In this document: one piece after another, positions 45,538-58,150 of the stretch
Layout of the letters: each line of letters starts with the position of its first letter
How positions within the stretch are numbered: position 1 is the stretch's first letter
NCBI GenBank assembly: GCA_963931925.1
Contig: OZ007579.1
Coordinates: 42,387,197-42,451,196 of the forward strand
Direction of reading: 5' to 3'
Length of the DNA stretch: 64,000 nucleotides
DNA from: Onchidella celtica
Taxonomy: Eukaryota > Mollusca > Gastropoda > Systellommatophora > Onchidiidae
Notes under the pieces: model-generated
The model's database searches: none
What the model saw: the letters and a program-made list of their open reading frames with translations, nothing else
What the model was told of the DNA's origin: nothing
Position numbers and translations under genes: made by a program

Positions 45538-45539
45538 CT

Positions 45540-47635
45540 TGTTACTGTAGCACAGAGAAAAAAAGCACACCATAGCACGATTAGGTGCGTCAAAATGTTC
45601 TGACTTGAAAAATAAAATGATTTCTAATCCATTCCATCCAGTGGTTTCTGAGTTGAGGTAGGGGCCTGGTGACACTTGTCCCAGTAAATATTATGCTACA
45701 TAATTACTTGACGTTAAACAATTGCTTAATATTCAGTGTAAAGTAACTTTTTACTTAACATTATGGATCATTATATCGCGGGTAAAGTGGCTGTTTGGCT
45801 GTATAAGTGAGTGGAGATAATGGTTTTCCTTAATTAAAAAAAAATATTTTTTAATTGACCATCAACATTTATTTGTTTTATAAGAATCGTTTCTAATATA
45901 AATCTCTATTTGTATATTTCCCATTTAACTCTGTTTTATTGTTTTATTTTTGAAAGTTTTGAAAATTTGCCTTTTTTTCTATTGCCCTGGTTATTAAGTA
46001 AATACTTTAATTCACTAATGTTAAATTTGAAATTTATTAAAAAGGTTATAATTACCACTGTCTAGTCTGGATGACTGCTGAATTTTGAACTTATTTTTTT
46101 ACATTTTAACTCTTATATTGTGTCCTAACTTTTCGTCAGTTTTGCTAGTGGAAGGGTCGAAAAGCACCGGGGTTGGACTTTGCAGGAGGGGGTATTAGTT
46201 GACCTTAAAGTTGACCTGGGTGTGTTATTTTAGTGTATTCACTGGTCTGGAGCCTGAAGGGCAATGTTCCCTCTGGTTAAGTCAAAATGTGGCAACTTTC
46301 CTTTTCCATCGCCTTTGACTGTATCATTTCTGTATTATTTTTTACTCCAGGATTTGCTACTTACAACTTTTTCTTTTGGCTACAATTTGACTTTGCTTCA
46401 TGACCTGCTGTGACCCCACACATTTTCTGTTGTTGTTTTTTTTAAAAATAATATTTGATCAATTCCTTGTAGTTAATTGTCACGGTGGGCAAGTCTTTTG
46501 TTGTACAAATTCGTTACCTGTAACAAAAATATGTGCACATCGAATGCATGTAGAAAGTATTGTAAACTTGAAATCATTTCAAGATTATTTTGGGAAAGTT
46601 GAACTTTCACCGTTAATGAAACTGTTTTTGGCATGTTTTGAATTAATTTAATACAATGGAATATCATATTACATTCTTTGGAGGCTGGTTAATAATGGGA
46701 GCTAAGGGCTTGTCCAGTGTTTCCTTGTCCTTTTCAGGGGTTGTTTCCCTTTAAAACGACTTTTCAAAAATACAAGCACAGTTTTAAGATGTATTGTGAA
46801 TGGGAAGTGTACAAAGAAATACATGTATTATTGTTGTTCAGGTCAAGTTTAGCGACGCAAAGCAAGCTCAAAAAAAAAATTGCTTCCCAACCATCTCTAG
46901 TCTCAAGACCTTACACACACAAAAAAAGAACCTTCTGTAGGTAGAATGGAAGGTACATTCAAAGGTTCCCGCAATCCGAGCGGTAGATCTCGTTAAAAAA
47001 ACCAGCCCAATGTTTATTACAGCACGTGCAAGTTAGTTTGTTTTGATTTGATGACAGGAACCAGAATCCAGTACACGGGACATGCCCATAAGTGTTTCTC
47101 TCTCCGATCCAAAATCCACTTGAGGGTTTTCCTAGCCTACATAATGGTCCCAGTGGTCAGCTGGTTCCATATTTGTCGGGTTCGTCCAGCTTTGTTGCAG
47201 GTTAGTTTGAGTGACGCAGAGGACTCTTAGGTACCTTCATACGGCATTGTAAAAACTCATTTCCCCTGGACTTTGTTCATATTCTTGCAATGTCCTCAAA
47301 GAAGCAATGTTACCATGATCTGTGTGTGAGTGGATCAGTTCCACACACAGGTGGCATTCTTCAAAGATCGCTATGTCCGTGTTCCCTAGATCCATACAAC
47401 GTGATTGTTTGTGTTTCACCCAACAGGAGTCAGAAATGTTTAGAACAGACAGTCATATCAATTTCTTAGTCATTCTAATTGCTCAGAAATTTCAAAGATC
47501 AAACGATGAAGAGAAAAATAAACCTGCACGTGTGTGTGTTGTTATCTTTTTTGTAGTTGCTGTTGTATTTTTCAATATTTTGGGGGTGGGGTGGGAGTGG
47601 GGTGTTCAGCCGACCGACCACATTAGTGTTTAAAA
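45540..47635. other. No gene recognised
   Basis: AT-rich. A minus frame at 47,237-47,419 (60 codons) and several plus frames show no known domain. Confidence 0.5.
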
Positions 47636-47750
47636 CCATAACCACCGAGTCTGTTACTACCATCACCACCGTGTTTGTTGCCATCATCACCACAGTGCTT
47701 GTTGCCATCATCACCAGCGTCATCATCATCATCATCATCATCATCACGAA
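47636..47750. repeat. CATCAC / ATC trinucleotide-rich repeat
   Basis: Two or three GTTGCCATCATCACCA units followed by (CAT)n at 47,715-47,744. Confidence 0.85.
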
Positions 47751-49900
47751 CTGGCACCGCCAGCAGCTTTACCACCAACACTTCATCTCAGCAACATCAT
47801 TATCCGACCGTGTAAATATTCACATTGAGAGCTACGAAGTTTATTCCTCTTGAAGTCCATATTTCACACCATTGTTTTGAATCAGAACACTAGGGTAACT
47901 AACTGAGACAATCCAACACCAAAAGAAAGATTCCACAAAACATTAAATGGAAAAGGCCAACTGAAGAATAATTACCAATGTCAATGCACGCACATAATGG
48001 GACACAATCTAGATTTCTTCTTCTGAATATACTAATTTTCAGATTATTGCCCTTGTGTTTCTCCTTTGCCACAGTTTTAATTAATTTGAATTTGGTTTTC
48101 TTTTACAGCATTGGGATTCAAAAAAAAAAAAAAAATGCCTAGTGGTTGGATTGGGCTTGAATTCAGAATTACTGCCCCAGATAGGGAAAGTATTCAATAG
48201 CTCACCAGTAACCTGTTATATTATCTAAAATCAAATGAAAATCCTGGCAAAAACATAACAAGAGCGGAATACAGAAAGGATACATTAACATTAAATAAGA
48301 AATAAATCAAATGAACATAAAAAACAGGATTTTGCACCATTTCTTTCCAGCCCCTTCATTTACCCACCCCTTTTTCGTCCCACCTTGTCCGTCTTCACTA
48401 AAGCCTAAAACTCAATAATCACATTGTGGTAACGATTTTTTTATTGTATCAAAGGGCAAGTGCTCTGAACTTACAGTGAAATAGCATGAAAAAGCACACT
48501 TTAGAATATCTACGAAGCAAAATCGTACAGTAATTTAGAGGGATGAACGTGTGAGCATGTGGAACAGCGGGTCCCGACCTTTCTCGGGCAATCGCCCCTT
48601 AAACTCCAAAATTATCTTTTATCACCCAGCCCCTCCCAAAACCCCACTCAGCCCAAATAGATACATTTCACAAGACGACAGACTATACACAAGTTATGAT
48701 GTTAAGTTTTTCAAAACCGTTTTAATGACAACAGGCGTGTTGATTATTCATTATAAAACAGAAAGCATTCTTATTGGTACCGGTACCGGGTTCTGGTGTC
48801 GGGTACCCAAGGTGAAAGTCAGTCAGTACCTAAGGATTCGACACTGGTGTCGGAACAGTGCCCAACACTACTTTACACATTGTTGGCTGAAAATCAACTT
48901 AGGAAATCACACCTGCCGCGATGTGGGTTAGATGGGGAGAATTCGACTGACACTCTTTCGAGGTCCGCTCCCACAATCGACGAACACACAAAAAAAATAC
49001 TTGCACTCTAAAAACTAAATAAATCAATTGCTTTGATTTTTAGCAGAACTGTAGGGCAGTTTAATTACAGGAATTAATGTAACAAATATAATTATAAATA
49101 TAAATATCAATTCAAAGGCAACTGAATCTAACTAATGAAACTACAGCTTTCTATAAAGACTAACTTATTCACTCTAACTACTTGCAGGTCATATGAGTTA
49201 GATGCCAAATAGAATCCGCGCACGTGGCGACGGATATAACAGTTTAAATTCTATTAATTCAATGAGACATGTTATGATATGGACATTTCCTCTAGACACG
49301 CCATGGAGAATGCTTGTACAACCATGCGTTGTCTGGCGGTAGCTCTGAAACTGTCTTCAAAAGTAAGTAGAACGGTTCACTTTCATCATTACAAATTAGT
49401 ATGAACTCTCACCATTAGGCCCTCACTGGGAGTGAGAGCGCTGGATGTAAACGCTGTGGGTTCATATCAAACCAAGTAGCTTAGGCTCTGGTGCTTTAAC
49501 TCATGGCGCTCCTCACAATATGGACTGCTCAACTGCGTCTCTATGTCTCTCATCTGGCTGAGGACTATCGCCGTCCACCTCGTAAATGGATTGTCTACAT
49601 GTGGCCTCTATCTAAGCTCTGCACGGGTTTAAATACTAAAGCTATGTCTCGACCTTCCGTCCAGATTCATACATTTGATTGGTGCAGTCGCTTCAGCTCA
49701 GCCTGCAATATTAATTTATGCTTGTCATGGCCTTGCGCCAAAATCAAGGTCAATTTTACGGGCTAGACAAAATTTAAAATGCGAAACATTAACTACTAAA
49801 ATCTTCAAACCCCGTGCTTTCTACTCTTATGCACGAATTTCCGAACGCCAACTAAGCGTCTAAATAAACTACCTTTACTCGCCCCTTATCTAAGTTAATC
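47750..49900. other. No gene recognised; possible body of a second LTR
   Basis: AT-rich with a poly-A run at 48,120-48,135. The right part (from about 48,914) may be the upstream portion of the LTR whose end is at 50,123: ACACC precedes TGCCGCG at 48,914 and follows TGACA at 50,123, which could be a target duplication, but a 5-bp match can be chance. Confidence 0.35.
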
Positions 49901-49904
49901 AAAA

Positions 49905-50123
49905 TCACGGGGTCGAGAACTGCTCTGTCATTCCTAGCTATACATTTATTCTGTCTCGCCCCTCCTTCTCTCCATCCATCAGAAAAAAGGTGTTTCAAAA
50001 CAAACTGTTCACGAGAACAGCTCAAGGACAAATTACGCTGGTTATAATCAACAAGATCGTAAAAATTAACTCACTGACGTCGTGACCTAGCACGGCCTTT
50101 ATGATCCTAATGTGATCATGACA
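49905..50123 (+). mobile_element. LTR end fragment related to the solo LTR at 22,238
   Basis: TCACGGGGTCGAGAACTGCT through AACAGCTCAAGGACAAATTA and GTGACCTAGCACGGC to ...TCATGACA matches 23,323-23,539 at roughly 90 percent by eye. Upstream sequence does not match visibly, as expected for fast-changing U3 regions. Confidence 0.7.
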
Positions 50124-50169
50124 ACACCTGCGTATTCTCCGAGTGTTATCAATAACTGTTATATTTAAG

Positions 50170-51860
50170 AACTATTGAACTCAACATTTCCTCATGAAAC
50201 GTTCAACTTTTCCTCATGTAACGTCCGAACTCATAGAACGTCCAGCATCTCCTCAGGTAGCATCCCGCTTTTCCTCATGTAACGTCCGGTTTCATGGAAC
50301 GTCTAGCTTCTGCTCATATGACGTCCAACTTTTCCTCATGTAACGTCCTTTTTCATGGAACTCCTAGCTTCTGCTCATATGACGTCCAACTTTTCCTCAT
50401 GTAACGTCCTTTTTCATGGAACTCCTAGCTTCTGCTCATATGACGTCCAACTTTTCCTCATGTAACGTCCGGTTTCATGGAACGTCTAGCTTCTCCTCAT
50501 ATGACGTCAAACTTTTCCTCGTGACGTCCAGCTTTAACGTATCTGTTGACTCACGCAGACCTAAGAGATCATCCCTTTTTACACAACTGTCCTACAAAGT
50601 GAGTAGTTCATGTGCACAAATATGCACCTTTGAACTGTAGTGGGGATTGATAGTCGCTGGATTAGATTAAAACAGGGTGATTTATAATTATTTGGGATCA
50701 GTTGCTGGGTAAAACTTTGTTTACCCATTGATTTTCTTTTGGACAACTCTACCCTCAGGGTTAAGGTTAGTGTCAGGTCTGGTTAGTCGGACTCAATAAC
50801 CTATCCCAGCCAGGGACCTTACGCAAATCCGACTCGCAGGATTGGGGTCAGATTTGCACATAGGAATGGCGCCATCCTACGTAGATCCGTTGGTAACGAC
50901 ATCGTACTGACATCGGTTTGGTGTAGGGAACCCGCCGTTATGGCCACCCAACCAGTCACATGGAAATCCTATACAAATCTTCGTCTGAATGACGTAGGAA
51001 TGATAATTGGGATTCGTTTTTGTTCCTGAATTGGCCACAATTTATCCCCCTACCGTTTTTTTTTCACCCATTCCACACACACTACATTACACAAGGTTGT
51101 AGTGACCATGTCGGTGGCCAACGAAAAGGTTGTTGCATCTAATAAGCTAAACCTAATCCTAAGCCTAACTTTAGTCCTGCCCCTATAAGATTCCGATAAA
51201 TTAAACATGGGTGAACAAAACCTAATTGGAAGGCATTTTTCCAAAATTGGGTAATTCAAACTTTGCATGAATTATGGCCGCTTTTAGATAGTCATTCAAA
51301 ATTAATATAAAAGTCGGTGCAAATGTTCAGTTAAAACTTGCTGCATCCCGTCTTTATCAGAAGTTTTAACTGAACACCTTCAAAGTGTAGCTTAACACTT
51401 ACACGGCGTCTTACATTAATTTTGAATGACTATCTGAAAGGGGCCATAACTCATTAGGGAAATTTGAACGTTACATGAGGAAACGTTGAATGTTACATGA
51501 CGAAAAAGTTGAATGTTACATGAGGAAACGTTGAATGTTACATGAGGAAACGTTGAACGTTATAATTATGAGGAAAAAGTTGAATGTTACATGAGGAAAC
51601 GTTGAATGTTACATGAGGAAAAAGTTGAATGTTACACGAGGAAACGTTGAACGTTACATGAGGAAACGTTGAACGTGTTATGATGAAAAGTTGAACGTTA
51701 CATGATGAAAAGTTGACCGTTGCATGATGAAAAGTTGAACGTTACATGATGAAAAGTTGAACGTTACATGATGAAAAGTTGAACGTTACATGATGAAAAG
51801 TTGAACGTTACATGATGAAAAGGTGAACGTTACGTGAGGAAACGTAGAACATTACATCAG
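50170..51860. mobile_element. Foldback structure with inverted minisatellite arms
   Basis: Left arm (50,175-50,545): repeats of CAACTTTTCCTCATGTAACG, partly as a 62-bp higher-order unit. Right arm (51,465-51,860): its complement, GTTACATGAGGAAAACGTTGAA-like units of about 22 bp, later GTTACATGATGAAAAGTTGA. Between them, 51,250-51,340 and 51,357-51,470 form a second inverted repeat (TAGATAGTCATTCAAAATTA and TTAATTTTGAATGACTATCT). The whole can fold into a long hairpin. No coding frame is present. It resembles foldback (FB)-type elements; the class is inference. Confidence 0.6.
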
Positions 51861-51869
51861 GACCATGAT

Positions 51870-54150
51870 AAAACTTCCAGACTTCAGGCAAAGTCCAGTT
51901 TTTGTGTATCAGCTCACCCAGTGAGTCTCTTCAAATACGTTTTTTTTTTTTTTTTTACTTTCCAATAATTTTGCACCTAGCCCTAGGAGTCGCCCATAAC
52001 ATATTATGTGCGACCATTAGAGTTGTGAATGTCCTTAAAAGGGTTTTGATGTTCTTTAAGGCATTAAGTGGCATTTTGCACGAACTTGGCGGTTTAGTTG
52101 GAAACGTGATTTTTATGATCTCACAGTTTACCCGACTGCAAACACTTTAGTAAGATTGAGATCAGAATGTTCAGTTTACTAAAATAATTGAAAAGTACCT
52201 ATGATCCCCCTACCCCCCCCCTCCCTGCCCCCAATGCTCCCCACCATCTACCAGTGTTCAACCTGGGCCGACCCTCTTTGATAGTAATAATCCTATTGTG
52301 GGTACACGTCGACCACCCCTCAGGGTATACCCCAACCACCCTCTCGCCCCCAGCTCTCGTCCAGACAAGTAACCAAATCCTCGTGCTGTGACCTGTCAGC
52401 AGATTACATGAACATGGACAAGGGCGGGCACGTGTCTGTATGTGCACGCACGCGTGAGTAAGTGCGTCTGCATTTGTCTAGAACGGAGAAGTGGCACAAG
52501 GATGAATAATGAATGACGGAATTTTCTCGGCTGTGTAGCTGTGCCGACACCTTCCTCATAACGACAACACAAATATTTGGTGGAACCAGAAAGTATGCAT
52601 TTATAGAGAGATCTCACTTCGCCAAATCGCGAAAGTAGGTAGCTGCGGTAAACAAGAATTGAAAGAGACCACCTTCACCAAAGACAGTATGCATATCTGT
52701 TTGCTGTGTTTTGTTCATATTTTTGCTGACTTAAACAATTTAGAGCCTTTTGTAGATTTTAATTCTTACGCCCCGTGGAAATGCACAAAAGGGTATTGTT
52801 TACCTCAGCGACCCACTTTACTCGCTATGCTAACAATTTCGCGGCGCCTCCTATGTCTCGCAGTGCAAATCGACCAATAGTGAAACCTCTTTATACATAG
52901 TACATGTAATACTCTTTGCGGAACCGAATTGCACTATAACTTTAAGTTGTGTTTCCATCTATACGGAAACGGAACGGCAGCGGACATGTCCAGAATCCTT
53001 TCAGTAGTGAAACAGAAAGAATCTTTTCATGAGCACGGAAATGCCACTAGGAAATACTCTTTGTTTTTACTACTTGATTCATTTTTGCCATTTCCGTTTA
53101 CGTACACGTGGAAACACAGCTTTAGACACCTAACCAAATACCTTGTGAGTATCTCAAAGGAAGATATAATTATGGCCCGCTGTCTGTCTCCATCCTGGAA
53201 TAACTCTATAATAAAATTATATTCTGAAAATAATTAACAACTGCTCCCATTGACCATGATAAGGCGATATTTTTTAAAAGAAAAAAAACAAGGAATAGTT
53301 GCCAAGAGGTCTTAAAGGCTAGCAGTAAGAGCACCGTGTGTGGACAGGTGCTTTTAGCCCTTAAGTCCTCATGGCAAATATGCGTACGGCGTACTGGTGC
53401 CCTGGAGAGACAAAGGCCTTCTCACGACACAACTTCCAATTCGGCCAGTATTCTTCATGCCACAAAACATTGGACTGGAAAACCATCTGGCCTGCGCTTC
53501 ATTAATAATAATGATTTTTTATTATTATTACTTTTACTCAAAAAGCATCGGTCCACGTTCTGAGTTTTGATGTTGATGACGTGAATGACACATACCAAGT
53601 GATACTTTTAAAAAAAACATGACCATGACATTCTGACAATGATACGCCACCTCCAACCCCCACCTCCCACCCCCACTACCTCGGAAGACCTCTCCATATC
53701 TCGCCAGGGCGTGGCAACGGGTGAGTCAACAAGTGACTGGAGCATATCACCCAGGCAGAGCGCGACCCTGTGTCATCTGCACTGGGGCCTGCCATTCATT
53801 TCAGTTTTCATAGCCAAAAACGGAGGGCCGTGGCTTAATAGCTGTGTCCGCGGCTAAGCTGTGGTGCTGAATCATTGGCACAGGGGCTAGGACGATCACA
53901 CCCATGGTAAAAAAAAGGGGATGCTTTTAGATGAATTGAATAGGGGGGCGTAGAATGAATTGAAAAAGAACAAAATAATAGTTTGTTGCTTTTTTTAACA
54001 GGGAGTTCCTTACGTGCCAACACCCCAGCATCTGTGCTTTAAACTGATTAATTTTATTGCCAGACCAGAGGGTTGATGGGCCTATACCCTGATCCAGGGT
54101 GAGAAAGGCAATGATGATGATGAGAGGGTTGATGCGGCGTTAGGACTTGG
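51870..54150. other. No gene recognised
   Basis: Contains a poly-T run near 51,940, a poly-C run near 52,208, a short ATT run at 53,505-53,530 and many small frames without domains. Confidence 0.55.
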
Positions 54151-54262
54151 TGTGTTTAGATCTTTATCTAAGGAGATTCGCTGCACTTGGCATTTACAGC
54201 TCACATTTCTTGTTTTTATTTTTTGGTGTTCTTGTTAGTGTGTTTTTGTAGTTGGGATTAGG
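54150..54262 (-). mobile_element. SINE tail fragment
   Basis: GAGATTCGCTGCACTTGGCA then TTTACAGCTCACATTTCTTG and TGTGTTTTTGTAGTTGGGAT match the tail of the SINE at 20,470-20,570. The head is absent. Confidence 0.6.
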
Positions 54263-54279
54263 TGTTGTTTTTTTTAATT

Positions 54280-54960
54280 ATCACTTCTTATTACTAAATG
54301 TAAAGAAAACAAAGGAAATGGTAATTGATTTCAGAACAACTGTAACATCACTTCCACCACTTAAAATTTATAATCAAAATGTTGATAGAGTCGAGTCTTA
54401 TAAATATCTGGCAATCCATGTTGACTCTAAACTCGACTGGCACGCTCATACCACCTCAGTTCACGCAAAGGCAAACAAACGTATGTATTTCTTGAGGAAG
54501 CTGAGATCATTTAATGTAGATAAAACACTCATTCAGATGTTTTATAAATCAACTATCCAGAGTATCATTCTATTTTGTATTACAGCCTGGGGGGGGGGGG
54601 GGGTGGGGGAAGTAAAAGAGCAAGACAAGAACAAAATTAACAACTCTATTATCAAAAAAGCTTGCCATCTAACTAACAGTGAATACGTGAACTTTGATGA
54701 GTTATTTGTGCATTCGTGCAAACAGAAACTAAAATCAGTTGTTGTTTTTTTTTCTGCTTTCATAATGAAAACTTTTATTGCACTGGAAAGAATATGCAAA
54801 AGGAAAAATAAACAGTGTTCCGACAGTTTGAGCCGGAAAAAAACACAACAGAATAATTTTCTTCCAGTAGAATTAAAAAGTATGACATGAAATGTCGTTC
54901 TGCTCTTCAAGTTACACATTGGTGAAACTCAGCTTTAAAAATCACTTAATATGTAATCCC
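54280..54960 (+). mobile_element. CR1/Rex1-like LINE remnant (end of reverse transcriptase)
   Basis: A 212-codon frame (54,252-54,890) carries the region just after the RT catalytic core: LLLNVKKTKEMVIDF, YKYLAIHVDSKLDW, KRMYFLRKLRSFNVDKTLI, FYKSTIQSIILFCITAW. These are the standard post-YADD motifs of CR1, Rex1 and Jockey-type LINEs. A poly-G run at 54,591-54,604 inserts glycines after ITAW without breaking the frame. The element is 5' truncated and its end is decayed; it abuts the SINE tail. Confidence 0.8.
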
Positions 54961-55234
54961 CGAGTCAACGGTCCAACTAGTCCGTGTAAAGTGTACACAG
55001 TGATTCTATTCAAATGTCAACAGCTCTACAGACTAGGGCATCTTCAGACTATCATGGAATTTCTATTGAAGGAAATACGATACTAGACAAGCCGAGATGA
55101 GAAACAGCGAAAAGTGGGTTGGGTTTTTGTCCAGAGACACGGCGGAAGATGTATTCACCGAAGCTGTTTTACCCCGAAAATGAAAGGTAAAACAAAAGAA
55201 GCCAGCGGAATTTTCTACATTGTGAACGCTGATA

Positions 55235-57073
55235 TCATATTCTTTGCCCAGGCACATTCTGAGATATGAACTCGTTCGAGCAAAGAGAGAGTCGACTTTG
55301 TAATTCTGTAAACAAAACTTCCTGCATTCTTTCAGCTTGTGCTTGTCTTGGGATCAAGCTACTGGTTGTGAGGTTGCTGGTGCTACTAAAGTTAGTCCCA
55401 TAGTGCGATGATTTGTCTTTCAGAGAAATTCGACAGCTTGAATAATTCAGTGCAGTTATTTCCCAGACCTGCGTAGCTTGGAGTGCTGAAGAAGCCAGAA
55501 AACATACACATACCGGCGGTGAAAGAAACTGAATCTGTGCAAAACGATCTGTGGTAATGTTATCGGAACGTGTTTCCACTACTACAAAAGATGGCAGGAT
55601 GCATTTCTTGTTTGTTGTCTTCCAGAATTCATCTGCACATTCTTGTATATCACAGTCATCCAACGTCAGTCTTTCTCTGGCGCACCACATCCTTTTCCAT
55701 GGTGCTCCACGAAACTCCAGATGATAACCAATGGAAGTGGCAGAAGATCGTGTTATTGTCACTGAGCGGAATTCATTGTTCTCCTTACTTTGCTGTGAAA
55801 CTGACATTTCCGTGGAGCTGCGTTTCATACTTTTGGACCAGTATTGGAGAGTTCGGTTTAGCTCTTCATGGTATTTCAATGATCTCTTATAAAGTTTACA
55901 AGTGCCATATGAAAGTTGTGGTCCAGCACTAAAGTCTCCTTGAAACAGGTCAAAATTTGGTGCTGCTTTGGTGGTCCCATTTTTCCAAGCCTCACATAGT
56001 AAATTCAAAGGTATAACATCCTAATAAGTAAACATAGCACACTCCTCACACTGAATAAGATCATCGGTAAAACAGCTCCTCAAATTCACGTTACGTTCAA
56101 ACACGTATGGATGGGGATAGTTATCAAGCCTTTCTGGAAATACATAAGACTCAATTGTTTGTGAGGGCTGGTAGGTGCCAGACAAAGGGACTAGCATTGG
56201 GATGGGATATGGCACTGAGTTTTTTCCAGCAAGGCAGGCATATTCATCGGGGGACTCGTACACAATTCCACTTGACATGTCGACCACATTGTCATATTCA
56301 CTAATAAAATCTGAGAATCCAAATAAGTTGCCAATTATTTTCAGTGCCGCTGATGCTGGGCTTGTTGACAATGTTACTTGTGTAGTAATTGTAGCATGGT
56401 CCCAGCATCCAATAACATGTGAGTTCAAACCATTCACGTCACACCTAGCACGTGCGTTGAAAAGTGGCCCAAAATTTTGTTGACCTAGAGAAAAAATGTC
56501 AGGACACTCAAACTGAAAATCAGAACAACAGTCGTTATAGATATGACAAAGTTGGTCACATGAACATGTTTCGAATCCTTCAGTCCATGAATTCTTGATT
56601 CCACATCGTCCTTTACAGCTGCGCTTGGGTTGATCTTCTGACAGCGAGCACAGGTTGAAATGATCTACAAATTCCCTTACATTATCACACAACTGTAATC
56701 CTTGGTGCTCAGTGCCAGGTCTGTTAGTGACACCAGGAACAGCCGAACTTGTTGCAGCCTCAGTGGATACTCCCTCTGAGGAGGAAGCTGAAGTTGAACC
56801 TCCGAAAACAAGAGAACTGGTTAATTCTTCCTTTTTTGTTCTTTCTTTGCCCGGTTCAGATTCCAGCACAGCAGATGCTGGGCTTTGGTCAGAGATCCAT
56901 TCTGTTTGTCTTTGTAAAATTTGCGAATTGTTAGAGTGCGCCATAATGGCCAAGATTTCGGTGCCCAGGCCCACAGAAATGTACATGTAAATATACAGTT
57001 CAAGTAGGGGCAACTTAACCCCGACATGCTTCATGGTCCTATCAGCTTGCAGACGCTTACTAACTTTCCACAA
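55235..57073 (-). pseudogene. Secreted somatomedin B-domain protein, single frame broken by a TAG
   Basis: Two consecutive frames, 57,073-56,021 and 56,020-55,235, are in the same register and separated only by TAG at 56,021-56,023. The better start may be ATG 57,034, which gives a hydrophobic signal-like start MKHVGVKLPLLELYIYMYIS. A Ser/Thr-rich stretch follows (residues 75-115), then a somatomedin B domain with all eight cysteines (C153, 157, 170, 172, 176, 182, 183, 190; SCKGRC...CSCDQLC...DCCSDFQFEC). The rest is cysteine-containing ectodomain with no TM seen before the stop at 55,235. Related invertebrate proteins can be ectodomains of 7TM receptors, but no receptor core is visible. The TAG could be a true mutation, an assembly error or readthrough. 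Confidence 0.7.
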
Positions 57074-57149
57074 TCAACAACCAAGTATTTGTATCTTGCT
57101 CCATACATGCTCTGGATATTTACGCGAATTTAAGTTAACCGGGATAATT

Positions 57150-57840
57150 ATATATTAACAAAAAAAAAAAAAAAAAGCAAAAACGTGAGAATAAGTGAGA
57201 GCAAATTTTCTCGAGTATTCCGCTACTGAAATCACAACGGCACTGGACAAATCAAGCTACTGTTTGAAAATCTCCAGCCCTTCATCTTGCCAACACACCT
57301 TTAAGGGTCGAAACAGATAATTCATCACGCCTGAAGTTCTGTTTTCCACACATGACAGAGAGAGGTATGGAAAATTAAAAATACAGATAATGAATTCCAT
57401 GGACAAAAATAAGATAACTTAAATTTTCTACATATGAGAATAATCATAATTATGGATTCACAGAAAAAAGTTCAATCGAACAAAAAACAATAGTGCCAAC
57501 GTTATATCAGCTTGACCGTATATAGTGATTAAATTAGACACATAGAAACTGGAAACCCGTAACAATGATAGCCCTAGGGCCTACACTTCCAGACTAGGGG
57601 CCTCAAAGTTTAGCGCGTTAGTGATTAATACAAAACTGACGACTTCACGAGGGCGTTGAAAAGTAATCTACCATCGAAAGAATTCAATACAACAGGCTTG
57701 TTTCGAAATGTAAAGTGAAATGTAATCATGTGACCGGAGCATTTGATTACTCCTATTCACAGTTTCGTATTTTATTGAACTGGATTACCTTTGGGTAAAG
57801 GTAGCCTATCTATCCGTTGTCTGTCGAACTGTTGATTGAG
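57150..57840. other. No gene recognised
   Basis: Poly-A run at 57,159-57,176, otherwise ordinary noncoding sequence upstream of the somatomedin B gene. Any promoter of that gene would lie here; I see no clear TATA box. Confidence 0.5.
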
Positions 57841-57841
57841 C

Positions 57842-58150
57842 CTGTTGTTACTTGTATGCACTGTCCCCAGGTTTTTGCGCTAGGGGTACGTGTTTTAAAG
57901 CCTGTTGTGACTCCAGAGCTACAGAGCCCCCCCCCCCCTCCCCGAAATACTCCTAACAACAGCTTTAATTAATTATTCTTTCAAATTTTCTTTTTTTTCC
58001 CTTTTTGGTTGAAAGGTTAAGGGTCAGGGTTAGGGATTCGATAAGATTTAGGTTTGAGGATAATGGACGAGGTTAGGGATGGGTACGTATGCGTACGCGC
58101 CCCTAGCGCAGAACGCTTGGGGTACGGACAGGTCTACAAGTAACAACAGC
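57842..58150. mobile_element. MITE-like inverted repeat element
   Basis: CTGTTGTTACTTGTA at 57,842 pairs with TACAAGTAACAACAG at 58,135-58,149, and GCGCTAGGGGTACG pairs with CGCGCCCCTAGCGC inside, about 50 bp of imperfect inverted ends around 210 bp. The middle contains a poly-C run (57,928-57,940). Both flanks carry a diverged direct repeat, GTAAAGGTAGCCTATCTATC and GTAAAGATAGCCCATTTGTC. Confidence 0.5.

Noticed and set aside
54252..54890. Host gene of 212 codons
   Set aside because: Motifs are those of CR1/Rex1-type reverse transcriptase ends.
55235..56008. Independent gene next to the somatomedin B gene
   Set aside because: Same frame and only one stop codon apart, so it is the continuation of that gene.
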